A stretch of 64,000 nucleotides of DNA from Colocasia esculenta (Eukaryota; Streptophyta; Magnoliopsida; Alismatales; Araceae). Positions 36,471 to 47,245 of this stretch are shown piece after piece. The position numbers and the translations under genes were made by a program. The stretch spans positions 184,116,348 to 184,180,347 of the forward strand of contig CM024753.1 in NCBI GenBank assembly GCA_014218235.1. The letters are read 5' to 3'. Position 1 is the stretch's first letter, and each line of letters begins with the position of its first letter. The notes under the pieces were generated by a model that saw nothing but the letters and a program-made list of their open reading frames with translations, made no database searches and was not told where the DNA came from.

Positions 36471-37618
36471 GGATTTTAGCCATTAATGTAAAGATTTAAC
36501 TAAAGTGTAAATTGTGTTGTTATGCTGCCAAAATTCTCTATCGACTATTGTTATCATGAAATCATGTTCACATGACTTATCTTCTTGTAATCATCATGAA
36601 CATGATATTGAATTGTTACATCTTGAAACTCTTGTTATTGGCCATGAATGAATGTGGGTATCTACATTTGAAAATAGTGAGATGCTGACAGGGTGTGTCC
36701 AAGGGCTCCAGTCTAGTCCCAATGACGGCGAGTCATAAATATACTGTTAACCATGGGGTATAATGATTACTGGCGTTGCATCTGCGCTAGGAGTACTTGC
36801 GTGTCGAATGCTAGATACATAAACCACATACACGTGTCCTAGTGTGCATTCCAAGGTGGCATAGATCCTTAGTGTACATTAGTGTCTTCATGCCTGATTA
36901 AGTGTTACATGTTAAAGTTCTTGCTCGTGCATGCTTGCTTGCGTGATATGGTCATTCTGTGTTCTTGCAAATATTGATATACTGTGTGCTTGTACATACT
37001 GCTCTACTGCTAGTTCTTTCTTGTTATATCATTCTAGATCTTAATCAATCACTATTGTTCAACTTATCTGCACACGTATCGTGTTAATTGGATTTATTGC
37101 TCATGCATATCTGGATATTCGTGCTTGCCTAGTTTTTAAAATGTTAATCACTTATATCATTGCCCGCACATTGAGATATAAATCCTACTAGGCTAGTTTG
37201 CTCATCCCCTACTTTCAACATCATAGATGACATTGAAGTGGAAGACGAATGTCAAGACTTTGATGGGAATGCGTCAGAGTGATGAGCATGTTCCAATCTT
37301 AGTGTCTATCATTAGTTTACTTTAAGAATAAATTGATGTAGTAGGTAGTGAGGATACATGTAAATTTTCCTTTATTGAGTCTTAGTCCTATAGTTCGACA
37401 ATGAAAGAGTATGTATTAGTTCTATTTTGAAATGAAACAAGGTGTTTGAGATTTAAATATAAGTTTAGTTGTGTTCATTATTTGGGCCCTATTATTATGC
37501 ATGTGTTGTTACATATCTAATGCTTGCTAGCTGGAGGCTTATTTACCGACTGCTCACGTCTCGGAATATCGACTTTTATCTCTAAATATTTTCGTTGCGT
37601 AATTGTCGGGACGTGACA
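36471..37618 (+). mobile_element. 3' part of a Del/Tekay-like gypsy LTR
   Basis: Ends GGGACGTGACA at 37618, the same ending as the solo LTR 58507-61183 (GGACGTGACA). The preceding ACTAGGCTAGTTTGCTCATC block (about 37188) matches ACTGGGCTAGTTAGCTCATT near 60877 in the same relative position. The 5' end of the LTR was not located. Confidence 0.5.
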
Positions 37619-37634
37619 TGAGGGTTTGTCCCGT

Positions 37635-40600
37635 TGAAAGATTGTTACTATTTCCTGGGACCCCCGTCCTCATGAACCTGTTGAGGGAGTACTCTAGGCT
37701 CCTAGCTGCTCGAGTTAGTGACTATGGAGTAGTGGTGCCGAGTCACTTGCAAAGCTCTCTTAGTTGGACTGAGCCCTACAGAGTTTGGAGGATCGCGGAT
37801 GCGGTTTAGCTAGTCCATGTTCTCACTGCATCGCTCTACATTAGTTTTGGAGCCGTATAGAGAGGTTAGGCATGGGGCCACAGTTTGGCCAGACTATGGT
37901 TGTTATTGTGTTGTCTACGTGTCTCACTTCGATGGGCGGAGAAACCTAGGCTTGTGGTCGAGCGATAAGTCGCCAATGGGTGCTCCTGACCACCTCCGAT
38001 AGTGGTGTGGTTGCTCTTGTTGTGACGACATTTCTTTGCGGGGTTCTTCATTTGTAGTTGAGTCGTGCCTTGTTTCTGAGGGCATTGTTGTGTTGGCCCT
38101 TGGTCGTGATGCCTCGTTCCTTCCGCTGTGTTGTGCCTTGTGGGCATGTGTTTCTAATTCCCACGTTGGGTTGGGCCTCCAACCTCGCTAGCATTCCGAG
38201 GGCTAGAGTGAGTGGGCTCCCTTCTGTAATCACAGGGTTGCGCACCCCTCGAAACACACAACATGATATTATTCATAATATGGAACATGGATTGTGATCG
38301 CCACCTAACATATTGCCCTAAGATATAAATAAAAACTAAAGGCTAACACACTAGGAAACGGAGGTGAGAAGGGTCACTTACATTTGTCACGATGGGAAGA
38401 CCCGTCGTGATATGAAGCTTGTCGCAACGCCCCGATAGGGTGCGTTCTTGTGGTCGCGACACCCCGACAGGGCGCATTCTTGTGGTCGCGATGCAAGATG
38501 CCAACGCCTTCTCAACAGCGTGGGAGATGAATGGGGGGACCTTCTTCCTGCTCTCCAGCCGGCTAGAGAACAAGAGCCCCTCATCTATTCTTGCCTTAGT
38601 ACCTGCCAAAACAACGAAACACCAAAAAAGAAACCATATTATACTTTATTTAAGTGAAGCATCTACTCAAAATGAAATGAAGAGAATGAAACATGGAGGG
38701 AACGAACCTGAGAGGTGTTTTGAAACCCCTTGGGTTGCATAAAAACGTGGGAAGGGAAGATATGCTTCTATCTAGAAGAAAATAATAACATGCATGAAGG
38801 GAAAATAAGGAGGAGGGAGGAGGAAAGGGCCCTAAAGGGGCGACTCCCTGGCTGTAGATGGTGTTCTTGGGTCGTGCAGCAGCTCCAGAAGATGGTGGAA
38901 GTCGCCTCCTCAGCCACCAAGCTCCATACTTGAGGAAAAGGGTATGACTTAATGAAGAAGATAATGAGAAAATGGGAGAAAATGCAAAGGCTACGAGCTA
39001 AGGGGAAGCTCTGGTGAGAATTGGGCAGCACTTCGCGGTGGCTTGTGGTCCTCTCTTCCTTCTGAAAGGGTAGGGTCACTTATATAGAGAGGAGAGAGAA
39101 TATCTCATCCATAAGTGATAATGGCCCATGCAAATAATAAAAAATCAAGTAAATCTGCATGTGAAGAGTCCTAGGAGGGTTCCAAGGTGAGATGGAACCT
39201 CAAACCGTGGCTGGGGGGTTGTGGGGTTGTTGTGGATGAAGATAAGGCCAATGGAGGATAAAGTGGAGGTGGTTGTGGAGGCCAGCGCTTGCAGACCATG
39301 TCGCGATGGGTCGTAGGAACTTGACAAGGATTATCGCGACGACCAAGGTGGTCGTGACCATGAAGGTACGTGAATAGATATGCATGAGTTATCACGACGG
39401 CTATGGTGGACTCAACCTTAAGACTAACGCGACACCACGACCCGTCGCTTTAAGGATGATCGATCATATTGGAATTTTGATCGATTATTTAGGAAAATAA
39501 TTGATTATTTAAGAATTTTAATTGGTTAAATGGCATGAACATGACCCTCATGGTTGTCGCGTTAAGGTTTGAGGGTTGAAACCCTAGGGCAAGGACTCTG
39601 TAAATGATAATTAGATGAGACAAGCTAAGAATTGAGCTTTAATGGGCTTAAAACATGGCTAACGAATGGGCTCAAGATGAGTGACCAACTTGGGGCTCAT
39701 TAAGGGAACAAGAAATATGGTTCGACTTGTGAGCCAAAATCGGGTGTCTACACCTTCCTTGGTCGTGTGCCAAGGGATGGTGTGGAGCGTGACCCGACTC
39801 AAGCGTGCCATTGGTGGTTTTCGACTCGGATGTTCTCTTAGTGTGCCTTGTGTGGGTTCTGACCTCGATTTCATAATCCGCTCCTCGATCCCCGTTTGTG
39901 GCAGCACTGGTGTGTGGTATTTTCATTCCTTAGTGCCTACTCATGGTAGCGCCTGTGTGTGGTTTTCTGACCTCGTAGAGTGTACGACGTCCGGGTTTAC
40001 CATGCGTGTGGTTCCCAACCTCGTGAAGTGTTCTAGGTTTGTGTTGGCTACACTTACGTGGTGAGGCTCTGTTTTCACATGGTTGCTTCGTGACATTGTC
40101 GTGTGTTCCCTGCCTTGATGTGTGTGCCGAGGGTCATTCCCGCTTGGTGGCTGACTCTGTTGGTTCTTGTGGGAGTCATGCGTGGCCCGACCTTGGTTGG
40201 TGGTCATGGCGCAGTGTTGGTTCCACTGTTTTGTAGTAGCCAGTGTAGGTGTTCTCCGAGTTACTGCTTTCTAGTTGTTGCTAGTTACTTCTTTTCTGGA
40301 GTTCCTACTGCTTTGGCTGGTAAGGGACTGGTAATCCCTATTGGGTCTTGTTTGTGAGGCTCACCTCCCTACTCTCTTTAGATAGGGGCTTGTTGTCGCC
40401 GAAGCTTTATGCCGGACGGTTGCGGAGGCAGTTTGTGGTGTTGTGTGCTACCAGCAACAACAAGAGTGAAAGTGTGTGAGCTCTTGTACTAGAGTGAGCT
40501 AACAGTTGTGTTTTGCAAGTCCTAGGGATATACCCCTTTAGGACTACATCTTTCTTCATATACCTCTGCTTTTATTTGGGACGGGTTGTACAGACTTTTA

Positions 40601-40749
40601 TATATTGCACTAATATCTTGTTATAATTATTTAAATTCACTACTTATCTCACTAGACTATTCTTCTAACCCTTTCGAATCTTCGGATCCGTAGGTGGCAG
40701 CGTGGGCTCTGGGGTCCCTGGCGAGTGGTCTAGGAGGTTAGGTCGTTAC
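37635..40749 (+). mobile_element. Gypsy LTR related to the LARD family (tentative solo LTR)
   Basis: The last bases GGTCGTTAC|A (completed at 43319 after the copia insertion) and the block CTTCGGATCCG near 40679 correspond to the reverse complement of the LARD LTR start. A TATA-like CTTATATAGAGAGG is at about 39079. CCCGT occurs before 37635 and after 43319, a possible 5-bp TSD, but a chance match cannot be excluded. No coding sequence is recognisable. Confidence 0.45.
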
Positions 40750-40751
40750 TG

Positions 40752-41107
40752 CTAGTGTATGTTTTTACCCTGAATGGAGCAGCAGTAAGCTGGAAGAGTT
40801 CCAAGCAAGAGACTACTGCTGACTCGACTACCGAGGTGGAGTACATTGTTGCTTCAGAAGCAGCAAAGAAAGCTGTCTAGATGAAAAAATTCATCACAAA
40901 TTTAGGAGTGGTGTTTGGCCATGAAGAGCCAATTTCATTGTTCAGCGACAACAACGGGGCGATTGCTCAAGCAAAGGAACCTAGGTCTCATCAGAAGTCT
41001 AAGCACGTTCTAAGGAGATTCCACTTGATCAGAGAGATTGTTGCCTGTGGCGATGTAGCAGTAAAAAGAATTTCATCCGATGATAACATTGCGGATCCAC
41101 TGACTTA
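40752..41107 (+). pseudogene. Copia RNase H fragment
   Basis: Translation from 40752 gives YVFTLNGAAVSWKSSKQ, then STTEVEYIVASEAAKKAV, a TAG at 40878-40880 where the family has Trp, then MKKFITNLGVV, SLFSDNNGAIAQAKEP, KSKHVLRRFHLIREIV and NIADPLT, ending at TAA. The catalytic Glu and Asp of the DSTTE and SDNN motifs are present; the N-terminal half, with its first catalytic Asp, and all upstream pol are missing. The end of pol would have been IVFERHRG- and IRHVGDWF-like sequence, still visible after the stop. Confidence 0.8.
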
Positions 41108-41182
41108 AATTGTTTTTGAGCGACACCGAGGTCTGATGGGAATCAGACATGTAGGTGATTGGTTTTAGGTCAAGTGGGAGAT

Positions 41183-43313
41183 TGCTAGTTATAGGTGCCT
41201 TGCAAGCCAATTCACGTGAGTGATGGCACTTGTAATTATGTACAATCTCTTTTGATAATATTATAATGATATTTTCTCATTGTATATTCCATGCGTACGT
41301 ATACTGTGATGTCCATGGGTCTGTATAATGGGAATTGGATCATGATGAGATCATGATAATGAGGTCGATCCTCTTTAAACACAGATCCTAAATATTCCTA
41401 GTCATAGGTTACTCGAGAAGGACATTGAGATGATCGGAAAGACTGATGTGCCATATACCTGTCCATGTGATGGAAGCAGCTGGTCTCACAGCTGCTTGTG
41501 TGGAGACACTAGGGATATGGTACAAGTGCTTATTGGAGAATGAGTTCACTGAATGATCCGTTCTCGGAATGATGTATGGTTAATGATACCTGATTGTCAG
41601 ATAGAGATTCCGTAGTCTCAGTTGTGTAACTGGTCCTTAGACTTGAGACACCAAAGATGTCTTGTTTGAGTACTCCATTCTTTGATACTGGATTTATAGG
41701 TCTGGATGTTCCAGGTCTAGTATAGCCAGTCATTGGGAATGGTAGCCAACCTTACGAAGGCAATTATGTGTCAATAGAGGATCATCCACTCTCAGTATCG
41801 TGAGAGGAATATCTCATATTATCTTACTCAGGCAAATCCCTGGCCAGGGTCAATCAGATTTAGAGAGAAGGAGTTCTCCGGGAGAATCCGATAAGAGTTT
41901 GACTTTAACAGATTCCGTATAGGCCTGACAATACCATGCCTAATATACAGTCTCTGGGACAATAGATGGATGAGGGACTACAGGTACATGATAACTGTGG
42001 GCAGACAGGTCCAATGGATTTGATCACTCGTATCGTCTGGGGATTATGGCATAGTGGCCTAGTATGTTCATAATCGATGAGTTGAGTGAATTTTTATGGA
42101 GATAATAATTCACTAAGTCAGAAGGAGTTCTGATGGGTGCAACTCACGGCCAGCTCGATATTGGGCCTAGAGGGTCACACGCATAAGGTGAATAACACGA
42201 TGAATAGAAGATTGGATAAAAGTTATCTAATAAGCCTTATTTAACCCATTATGGACCTATTGGGTAAGACCCAATAAGCCTTGACAAGGATCCATTAAGG
42301 GAGCTTACCAGGATCATGCCACCTCACCCCTTCTAGAAGGAGGACACCTCATCATCATTAGCCATCATGACATTGTGAGGTGTCCCTATGAGGTGTCCCC
42401 ATTGTCATCAAGATATGACGAGGTGTCCCTTGTCATAATTACATGACGAGATGTCCCTATGAGGTGTCCCCCTTGTCATGATTACATGACGAGGTGTCCC
42501 TATGAGGTGTCCCTTGTCATGATTACATGACAAGGTGTCCCTATAAGGTGTCCCTCTTGTCATCATGACATGACGAGGTGTCCTTGTGAGGTGTCCCTTG
42601 TCATGATTACATGACGAGGTGTCCCTGTGAGGTGTCCCTTGTCATGATTACATGAAGAGGTGTCTCTACGAGGTGTCCCTCTTGTCATCATGACATGACG
42701 AGGTGTCCCTGTGAGGTGTCCCTTGTCATGATTACATGACGAGGTGTCCCTACGAGGTGTCCCTCTTGTCATCATGACAGGACGAGGTGTCCCTGCGAGG
42801 TGTCCCTGCGAGGTGTCCCTTGTCATCATGACACGATGAGGTGTCCTTTAGGCTCTCTATAAATAGAAAGGGGTTATCTTTGAAGTTCATGGGCTAAAGC
42901 TTGAGAGAGAAACCACCTTCTTCATCCCCCTTCCCATCTCTCCCTCCTGTGCTCTCCCTAGGCAAGAGGAGAACTAGGCCTCTTGTTGTTGCTGATACTT
43001 GCTACTGTTGGCCGCTGTGTGGTGTTGCACGACGTGGAGGAGTGGCACCACCGGTGAAGGAGGGGTCATCGTCATCGCCGATCATCCACTGTGTGGATAC
43101 CGCTAGAAGGAGTCTCGCGAGAGCTCCTTCAATCAAGGACTAGTTATGCACTTCAGGGAATATACGATCTCCCCTAGGTGAGATTGTCTCACGCCTTATT
43201 TGTATGTATGTTTACATGCACTGTACATCATAGCCCGATCAAGTACATGGATGGAAATCGATTTTTGTTTTTACTTCCGCTGCACATGTGATGCCCCAAG
43301 TCGATTTCCAACA
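41183..43313 (+). repeat. 3' LTR of the deleted copia element
   Basis: 2131 bp from TGCTAGTTATAGG to TTTCCAACA. The 3' end TTACTTCCGCTGCACATGTG before CCAACA is typical of plant copia LTRs. It contains a GAGGTGTCCC minisatellite. Confidence 0.75.
42340..42846. repeat. GAGGTGTCCC minisatellite in the copia LTR
   Basis: Repeats built of GAGGTGTCCC and TTGTCATGATTACATGAC, with units of roughly 41-60 bp, occupy about 500 bp. CATGATTACATGA and CATCATGACATGA variants alternate. It lies just before a TATA-like CTCTATAAATAG (42853) and so within U3 of the LTR. Confidence 0.8.
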
Positions 43314-43319
43314 GTTACA

Positions 43320-44346
43320 CCCGTTGATAGTCTCCATCCATTCTTGCTGCCTATCCCAACCATGATAGTAGTCATAGATTTCGAAGCAAGATTTTGGTGC
43401 AGTCGATCTGCATCCCAATAGTAGGTGATCCTTTAATCCCTTGTTAATCTCGAAGGGTTAGAGCGCACGCGCGAGGATCAGAAGTCACATGGAGGACACG
43501 GGAGCCAATGGGCTGCTGCTGCCGTCCTCAGAGGTGATCAAATTGGTGTTGCCGAGGGGAGGAGGAAGGCCCCAACTATCATCGTATTTACCAAAGAAGA
43601 AGGCAATGTCGAGCCCATCGTGGGGTGGGGGAATTCTAGAAGCAGTTTGCTACTGAGTCTAGGAATCGGTGGTTCCTCATTGGCCCCACCATATTTATCG
43701 ATATTCCCTCAACGACATCACCCAAGTGATCGCCAGGCATGTGGGCAATCTCGAGCTCGCCGTTGTGTCCATGGAGGATGCGGCGGTAGCAATAGCATGG
43801 CTTCATGTTGTGCGGATGATCACAAGAGTCCCCACGATTGCTCCTTTTTCACAGAAGCAAAGCCGGGCAGAGCGGAAGAGGCGTTTTGGGATGAACTAGA
43901 CACCATAGAGCACCACGAGAGGAAAAGGAGCAACAACTTACGGTCTAAGAAGGGTTAGCAGTGAGGAGGGTGAAAATGCCCAAATGGAGAAGCTGGCTTG
44001 GTGTTAGGATTAACCTTACCCTCATCGGCGAGTTGACGGTGCTGGCTTCTTTAGCCATAGACAAATAGGAACCGATAAGGGGGGGGGGGGGGGGGGGGGG
44101 GAGGGGGGAGAGAGAGACGGCTCATGGTTTTTTAGGTCATTTTATGCAAAAGCAGACCCCTCTATAGACATCCATTGGTGCTTTCTATCTATTCTACCAC
44201 AAGACGTGATGGTAGGGTCTCTAGAGACATTTAGATCATCTAAGAGGTGTATATAAAACAATGCAGTCTTAATATGCATTATTGTACGATTAGACATCTA
44301 CGAGGGTTTTTCATGTAAATATCTCTTACCAAACGAGAAAAGTTTA
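43320..44346. other. Spacer with a 23-base G run; no recognised gene
   Basis: A GC-richer part at 43440-43960 has open frames on + (for example ending near 43899 and 43958), but no family motif, and neighbouring frames overlap. A pure run of G covers 44079-44101, followed by GA-rich sequence. Confidence 0.45.
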
Positions 44347-44720
44347 CTGCACTATGAGAAAGTGCAACTCTATCATGTCTAAGTGCACGTAAGGAAGCTC
44401 ATTGGTCCACCTCGTGTAGTTCACTGCACCACACTGTGCCTTTTTTTTGTTTTGTTTTGGAGCCCAACTTTTTACTTTGATGCCCAACTTTTTATTTTGG
44501 TATCTAAATATCTCTTTTGACATCATTTTTGACATGGTGTGGTACAGTAAGTCAAAACTTGGACGTCAAAAATAAAAATTTGAGCATCAAAATAAAAAGT
44601 TGGGTTCTAAAACCCAAAAAGGAAAGCGATATAGTGCGGCGTAGGGAGCAGTGCGAGGTGGACCAATAAGCTTCCTGAAGTGCACTTAGACGTGATAGAG
44701 TTGCACTTCTCAAAGTGCAG
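44347..44720. mobile_element. Foldback MITE, TTA target duplication
   Basis: 374 bp. CTGCACTATGAGAAAGTGCA at the left matches the reverse complement of the right end (CTGCACTTTGAGAAGTGCA). Similarity between arms goes on for about 170 bp, including TTGGTCCACCTCG and CCCAACTTTTTA words. Flanked by TTA on both sides, as for PIF/Harbinger-derived MITEs. It could form one long stem. Confidence 0.8.
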
Positions 44721-44723
44721 TTA

Positions 44724-45188
44724 TGGTGTTCAATTGCTTTTTTTTTCTATCTTTTTTTCAAACTAAAAAATTGGAACATGTAACCCACTTTCCAAAGTTT
44801 GGTGATTATTTTCCTAATCTGTTGAGTAGAATCTTACCCCGTGGAAAACTCTTTCTTAAAAAAAACAAGTCTCCACCTTTTTTTAATTTTAAGGAGTGGC
44901 GAGTCTCTCTCTCTTCACTCTCTCTCTCTCTCACTTTAATAATTTTAAAAATAAGTAATAAAACATGTCTACCAAATAGATCTACATAAATTTTAAAAAT
45001 TATGACATTTATGTCAAACAAGTAATAGTAATTTTTCTTAATTTTAAAATTTAACTTAAAATCTACACACCATAAATTTTTGAACAAAAAAGTGTTCCTA
45101 ATCACCCTATAAATCAAAATATGCTCCTCCCCTAGCCGTCATCCACCGTGCCCCGCCGTAGCCATGATGACCACACGCCCCTAAGGCC
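44724..45188. other. AT-rich spacer up to the copia TSD
   Basis: AT-rich with a CT microsatellite near 44906-44935. The last 70 bases are C-rich (CATCCACCGTGCCCCGCCGT) and continue, once the copia element is removed, into similar C-rich sequence at 57978. No gene seen. Confidence 0.5.
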
Positions 45189-47031
45189 TGTTGGATCGAA
45201 ATGGCAAGCAAAACGGTCCTAGAGGGGGGTGAATAGGACTTTTGATCTTTCAAAATTTCTTCTGAAAATCACAGCACTAAATAAACAAGTTAGTACTCAA
45301 AGTGATGTGTGTGATTCAAGTGTAGACTTGGCGAAAACAATCACACAAGAAAATTGGACACAGATTTTATCCTGGTTCGGCCCTTCCCACATGGAAGTCC
45401 TACATCCAGTCCTCAAGCCAACCACTTGAGATTTCACTAATCTGCCAATAAATTTGGCCTTCTCTTACCCTTCAGAGGAATTACAACACCCACTTGCTCC
45501 CATGCTAGTCTTCCCTATACAGGGGTACAACAAAGCCTTTTTACCAAGGCCTTCCCTACACAAGAGGGGCAACGTGCAGAGAAAGACTTCTGCATAAATA
45601 CAAGGAAATTTGACAGTGGTGTGTTTACCTCAAATTGAGCACAAACACACAGACTTCAGATGAATACAACAGATATAGAATTGACTCTAAATCCTATCTG
45701 AAGTGAAAGGGGTGGACTAAAAAGAATTGAAACTGAGTACAATTGCCACCCACAAACAGAAATTCTCCACAGAATTTTCTGAACACAAGGAAGCTCTCAG
45801 AGGAAGTCAAGCATGAAAACTTTTGAGAGAGCTTGAGGAATTCGAATGGCTCTTTCAGGAGAATGGACTTGAATGCACTTTCTGGATTCTCACTTCGAGG
45901 ATGATCTATCTGTGTCTCTCTGTGTATGTCTTCTTTTCCTCTTGAGCTCCTTTTATAATCTTCAAAAATATGACCGTTTGAGAGGATGACAGTTGAAGCT
46001 TTGTGGCCATTTGCAATATAGCCGTTTGAGGAGGAATTCTGGGATCCTTTGAGTCTTGAAGAGATTGTCCAACAGGCCTTCAAGTATGCTTCTTCCCGAG
46101 GTCTTTCATTTTGTTAACAGCTAGAAGATAAGCTCTTGTAGCAAGTAGTCGAGGGAGAGGCATGCTGACACAAGAGAAACCGTATCTCCATACCCTTGAG
46201 GTAGGTGAGTCAGAAAAATTCAGTACAAGGCATGGAACCTAGTATCCCACAAGTATTTCAGACAACAGACAGATAGACAAAAAGTTAAAGTAAGGGTCTG
46301 TCAGTAGTAGGTAAGATGGTCAAATGCCATGCGTCTGAATTTTACATAAATGCTATCTGTCTTGTGAAGCTAACAATAAGGCAAGGTAGGTCATCAAGAC
46401 TGAGGATTTCAAGGAGACATTTTTTTCAGAACATGTTTAGCACATGAAAATGAATTTAGAAGTAGACATGTTAAATCCTGTCAGAAATATATTAATAATC
46501 TTCGAAGTTTGCATACAGCAATCCTCCTATCGAATTTGCTTAAGATAAACAAACTAGATTTGATGATCTTCATATAGTATAGAAAATATAGAGCTGACAA
46601 GTATAAAAGATATAAGTACAGATTTCAGTGTAGTTCAAGGTGAATGAGTCGATTGAAGGAGTAAGAGTAATTCGACTTATGAGAGATCATGGTGATTCGA
46701 CTACAATAGTTGTGAGGATTTTTGAGAAGTATACAGAACTGTAAAAGTCGTCGAGCTTCAAAGACATTCGACTGTAAGAGTCGAAGTCATCAGTCGAATC
46801 ACAAAGAAAAAGACATTCGACTGTAAGAGTCGAAGTCATCAGTCGAATAGTCGAATATGACAGTCAGATTCAGTATGCTGAGAGACAGTTGTGGCCTTAG
46901 AAGATTTTGAGGATACTGTTAAAAAAAAGCTGTGGTATAAATAATATATATTTAAAGATTTGTCATAGTAAAAATATAGTTTTATAAAAACTAAGAAAGT
47001 CATCAAATTTCTTAAAGGTAGTTGCTCAACA
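45189..47031 (-). repeat. 3' LTR of the copia element
   Basis: 1843 bp, TGTTGGATCGAAATGG to TTGCTCAACA on the + strand. It is 168 bp shorter than the other LTR because minisatellite units and two other blocks are missing. Confidence 0.92.
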
Positions 47032-47046
47032 ATTCTCTCCCTTTTT
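47032..47046 (-). other. Polypurine tract of the copia element
   Basis: AAAAAGGGAGAGAAT on the - strand directly before TGTTGAGC of the 3' LTR. Confidence 0.75.
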
Positions 47047-47245
47047 GTTAATGACAAAAAAAATCTTTAAATAAATAATTTATAATGTATCATATACTAT
47101 TTTTATACCTTTTTCTCCCCCTTTGTGACATTAACAGAAAGGATAAAACTCAGAGAAATGCACAAGTAGGAAGAAATTACATTTATAAATGGGCAAACAT
47201 TATATAGTAGGAAACAGTACTAAGAAGGAAATACAACTACAGAGT

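Larger units (their letters stand above)
40750..43313 (+). mobile_element. Internally deleted copia element (RNase H end plus 3' LTR)
   Basis: Flanked by GTTAC at 40745-40749 and 43314-43318. It consists of the end of a copia RNase H, a short 3' region with PPT (AAGTGGGAGAT) and one LTR. It starts TGCTAG, the same six bases as the LTR start at 41183, so the 5' LTR start seems fused to pol by a deletion at this short homology. Motifs (SSKQETTADSTTEVEYI, DNNGAIAQAKEPRSHQKSKH) place it near the Tork-type copia clade. Confidence 0.75.

Noticed and set aside
38343..39395. ORFs at 38343-38742 and 39145-39395
   Set aside because: Short overlapping frames in an LTR-like segment, with no motif.
37630..43324. 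CCCGT repeats as a firm TSD for the 37635 LTR
   Set aside because: A 5-base match followed by TG is expected by chance with noticeable probability in this length, and the LTR start does not resemble its relatives. Kept only as tentative.
43440..43960. Open + strand frames in a GC-richer spacer
   Set aside because: Two overlapping frames without any recognisable motif, splice structure or leader. Kept as unassigned sequence.
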